Assembly (NCBI GenBank): GCA_023451915.1
Contig: JAEXXS010000023.1
Location: 1-5,700 of the forward strand
Reading direction: 5' to 3'
Origin: Pseudomonadota bacterium
GTDB taxonomy: Bacteria; Pseudomonadota; Alphaproteobacteria; Rhizobiales; Rhizobiaceae
DNA: 5,700 nt
Part shown: one piece after another, positions 5,602 to 5,700 of the stretch
Position numbering within the stretch: the first letter of the stretch is position 1
How the letters are laid out: each line of letters starts with the position of its first letter
Notes under the pieces: generated by a model
What the model saw: the letters and a program-made list of their open reading frames with translations, nothing else
Databases searched by the model: none
What the model was told of the DNA's origin: nothing
Position numbers and translations under genes: made by a program

Positions 5602-5700
5602 TTACAGGGCCATGACAAGCCCGATCAACACGGCAAGCGAAGCGATTTGTTGCGCAGCACCCAAAGTGTCGCCAGTCTGGCCGCCGATTTTCGACATGCA
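5602..5700 (-). CDS. cobS: Adenosylcobinamide-GDP ribazoletransferase, C-terminal end (cut by window edge)
   Basis: Only the last 32 residues and the TAA stop are inside the window. My own minus-strand translation ends with [20 protein letters not shown] and then a hydrophobic [11 protein letters not shown] tail. [10 protein letters not shown] followed by QQ and a final membrane helix is the conserved C-terminus of CobS (CobV). This inner-membrane enzyme joins adenosylcobinamide-GDP with alpha-ribazole in the last steps of cobalamin synthesis. It is the upstream gene of the minus-strand operon, 18 bases before the DUF1289 gene. The rest of the gene lies to the right of the window. Confidence 0.85.
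   Translation of the reverse strand, partial: CMSKIGGQTGDTLGAAQQIASLAVLIGLVMAL

Noticed and set aside
1..5700. CRISPR array, tRNA or rRNA gene, or defence or toxin-antitoxin cluster.
   Set aside because: I saw no regularly spaced repeats, no tRNA-like TTCGA arm in the right context and no nuclease or toxin motifs; all long frames are explained by metabolic or housekeeping families.

Overview
The window looks like chromosomal DNA from an alphaproteobacterium of the order Hyphomicrobiales, most likely the Brucella/Ochrobactrum group. Three things point there: the rhizobial style of the proteins, the gene order cobS - DUF1289 gene - membrane aspartic protease facing dusA, and a 104-bp palindromic element (4584-4687) whose size and sequence resemble the Bru-RS elements of Brucella. 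I could not run any search, so names rest on recognised motifs.

Layout. Positions 1-419 (minus) hold the first 139 codons of a 2-keto-3-deoxygluconate kinase (kdgK). A divergent spacer (420-592) separates it from a plus-strand pair, a DUF1045 2H-phosphoesterase-like gene (593-1321) and phnM (1325-2464), three bases apart. After a 130-bp convergent gap with a hairpin and short direct repeats comes a minus-strand HAD phosphatase (2595-3275). A 297-bp divergent spacer with candidate promoters, a possible leader peptide and a perfect palindrome leads to dusA (3573-4586, plus). The gap between dusA and the next, convergent, gene is filled exactly by the repeat element, and the TAG at each end of the element is the stop codon of the adjacent gene. 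The right end is a tight minus-strand operon read from right to left: the tail of cobS (5602-5700), a four-cysteine DUF1289 protein (5389-5583) and a three-helix membrane aspartic protease (4685-5389).

How the genes work together. DUF1045 and phnM belong to the carbon-phosphorus lyase route of phosphonate use, but the core lyase genes are not in view. kdgK serves sugar-acid catabolism into the Entner-Doudoroff pathway, the HAD protein is probably a small-sugar or polyol phosphatase, dusA modifies tRNA and cobS completes cobalamin. These are mostly housekeeping or metabolic functions; I see no defence, toxin or mobile gene cluster. The points most worth a second look are the element that supplies two stop codons, the possible role of DUF1045 in place of PhnP, and the region upstream of dusA.
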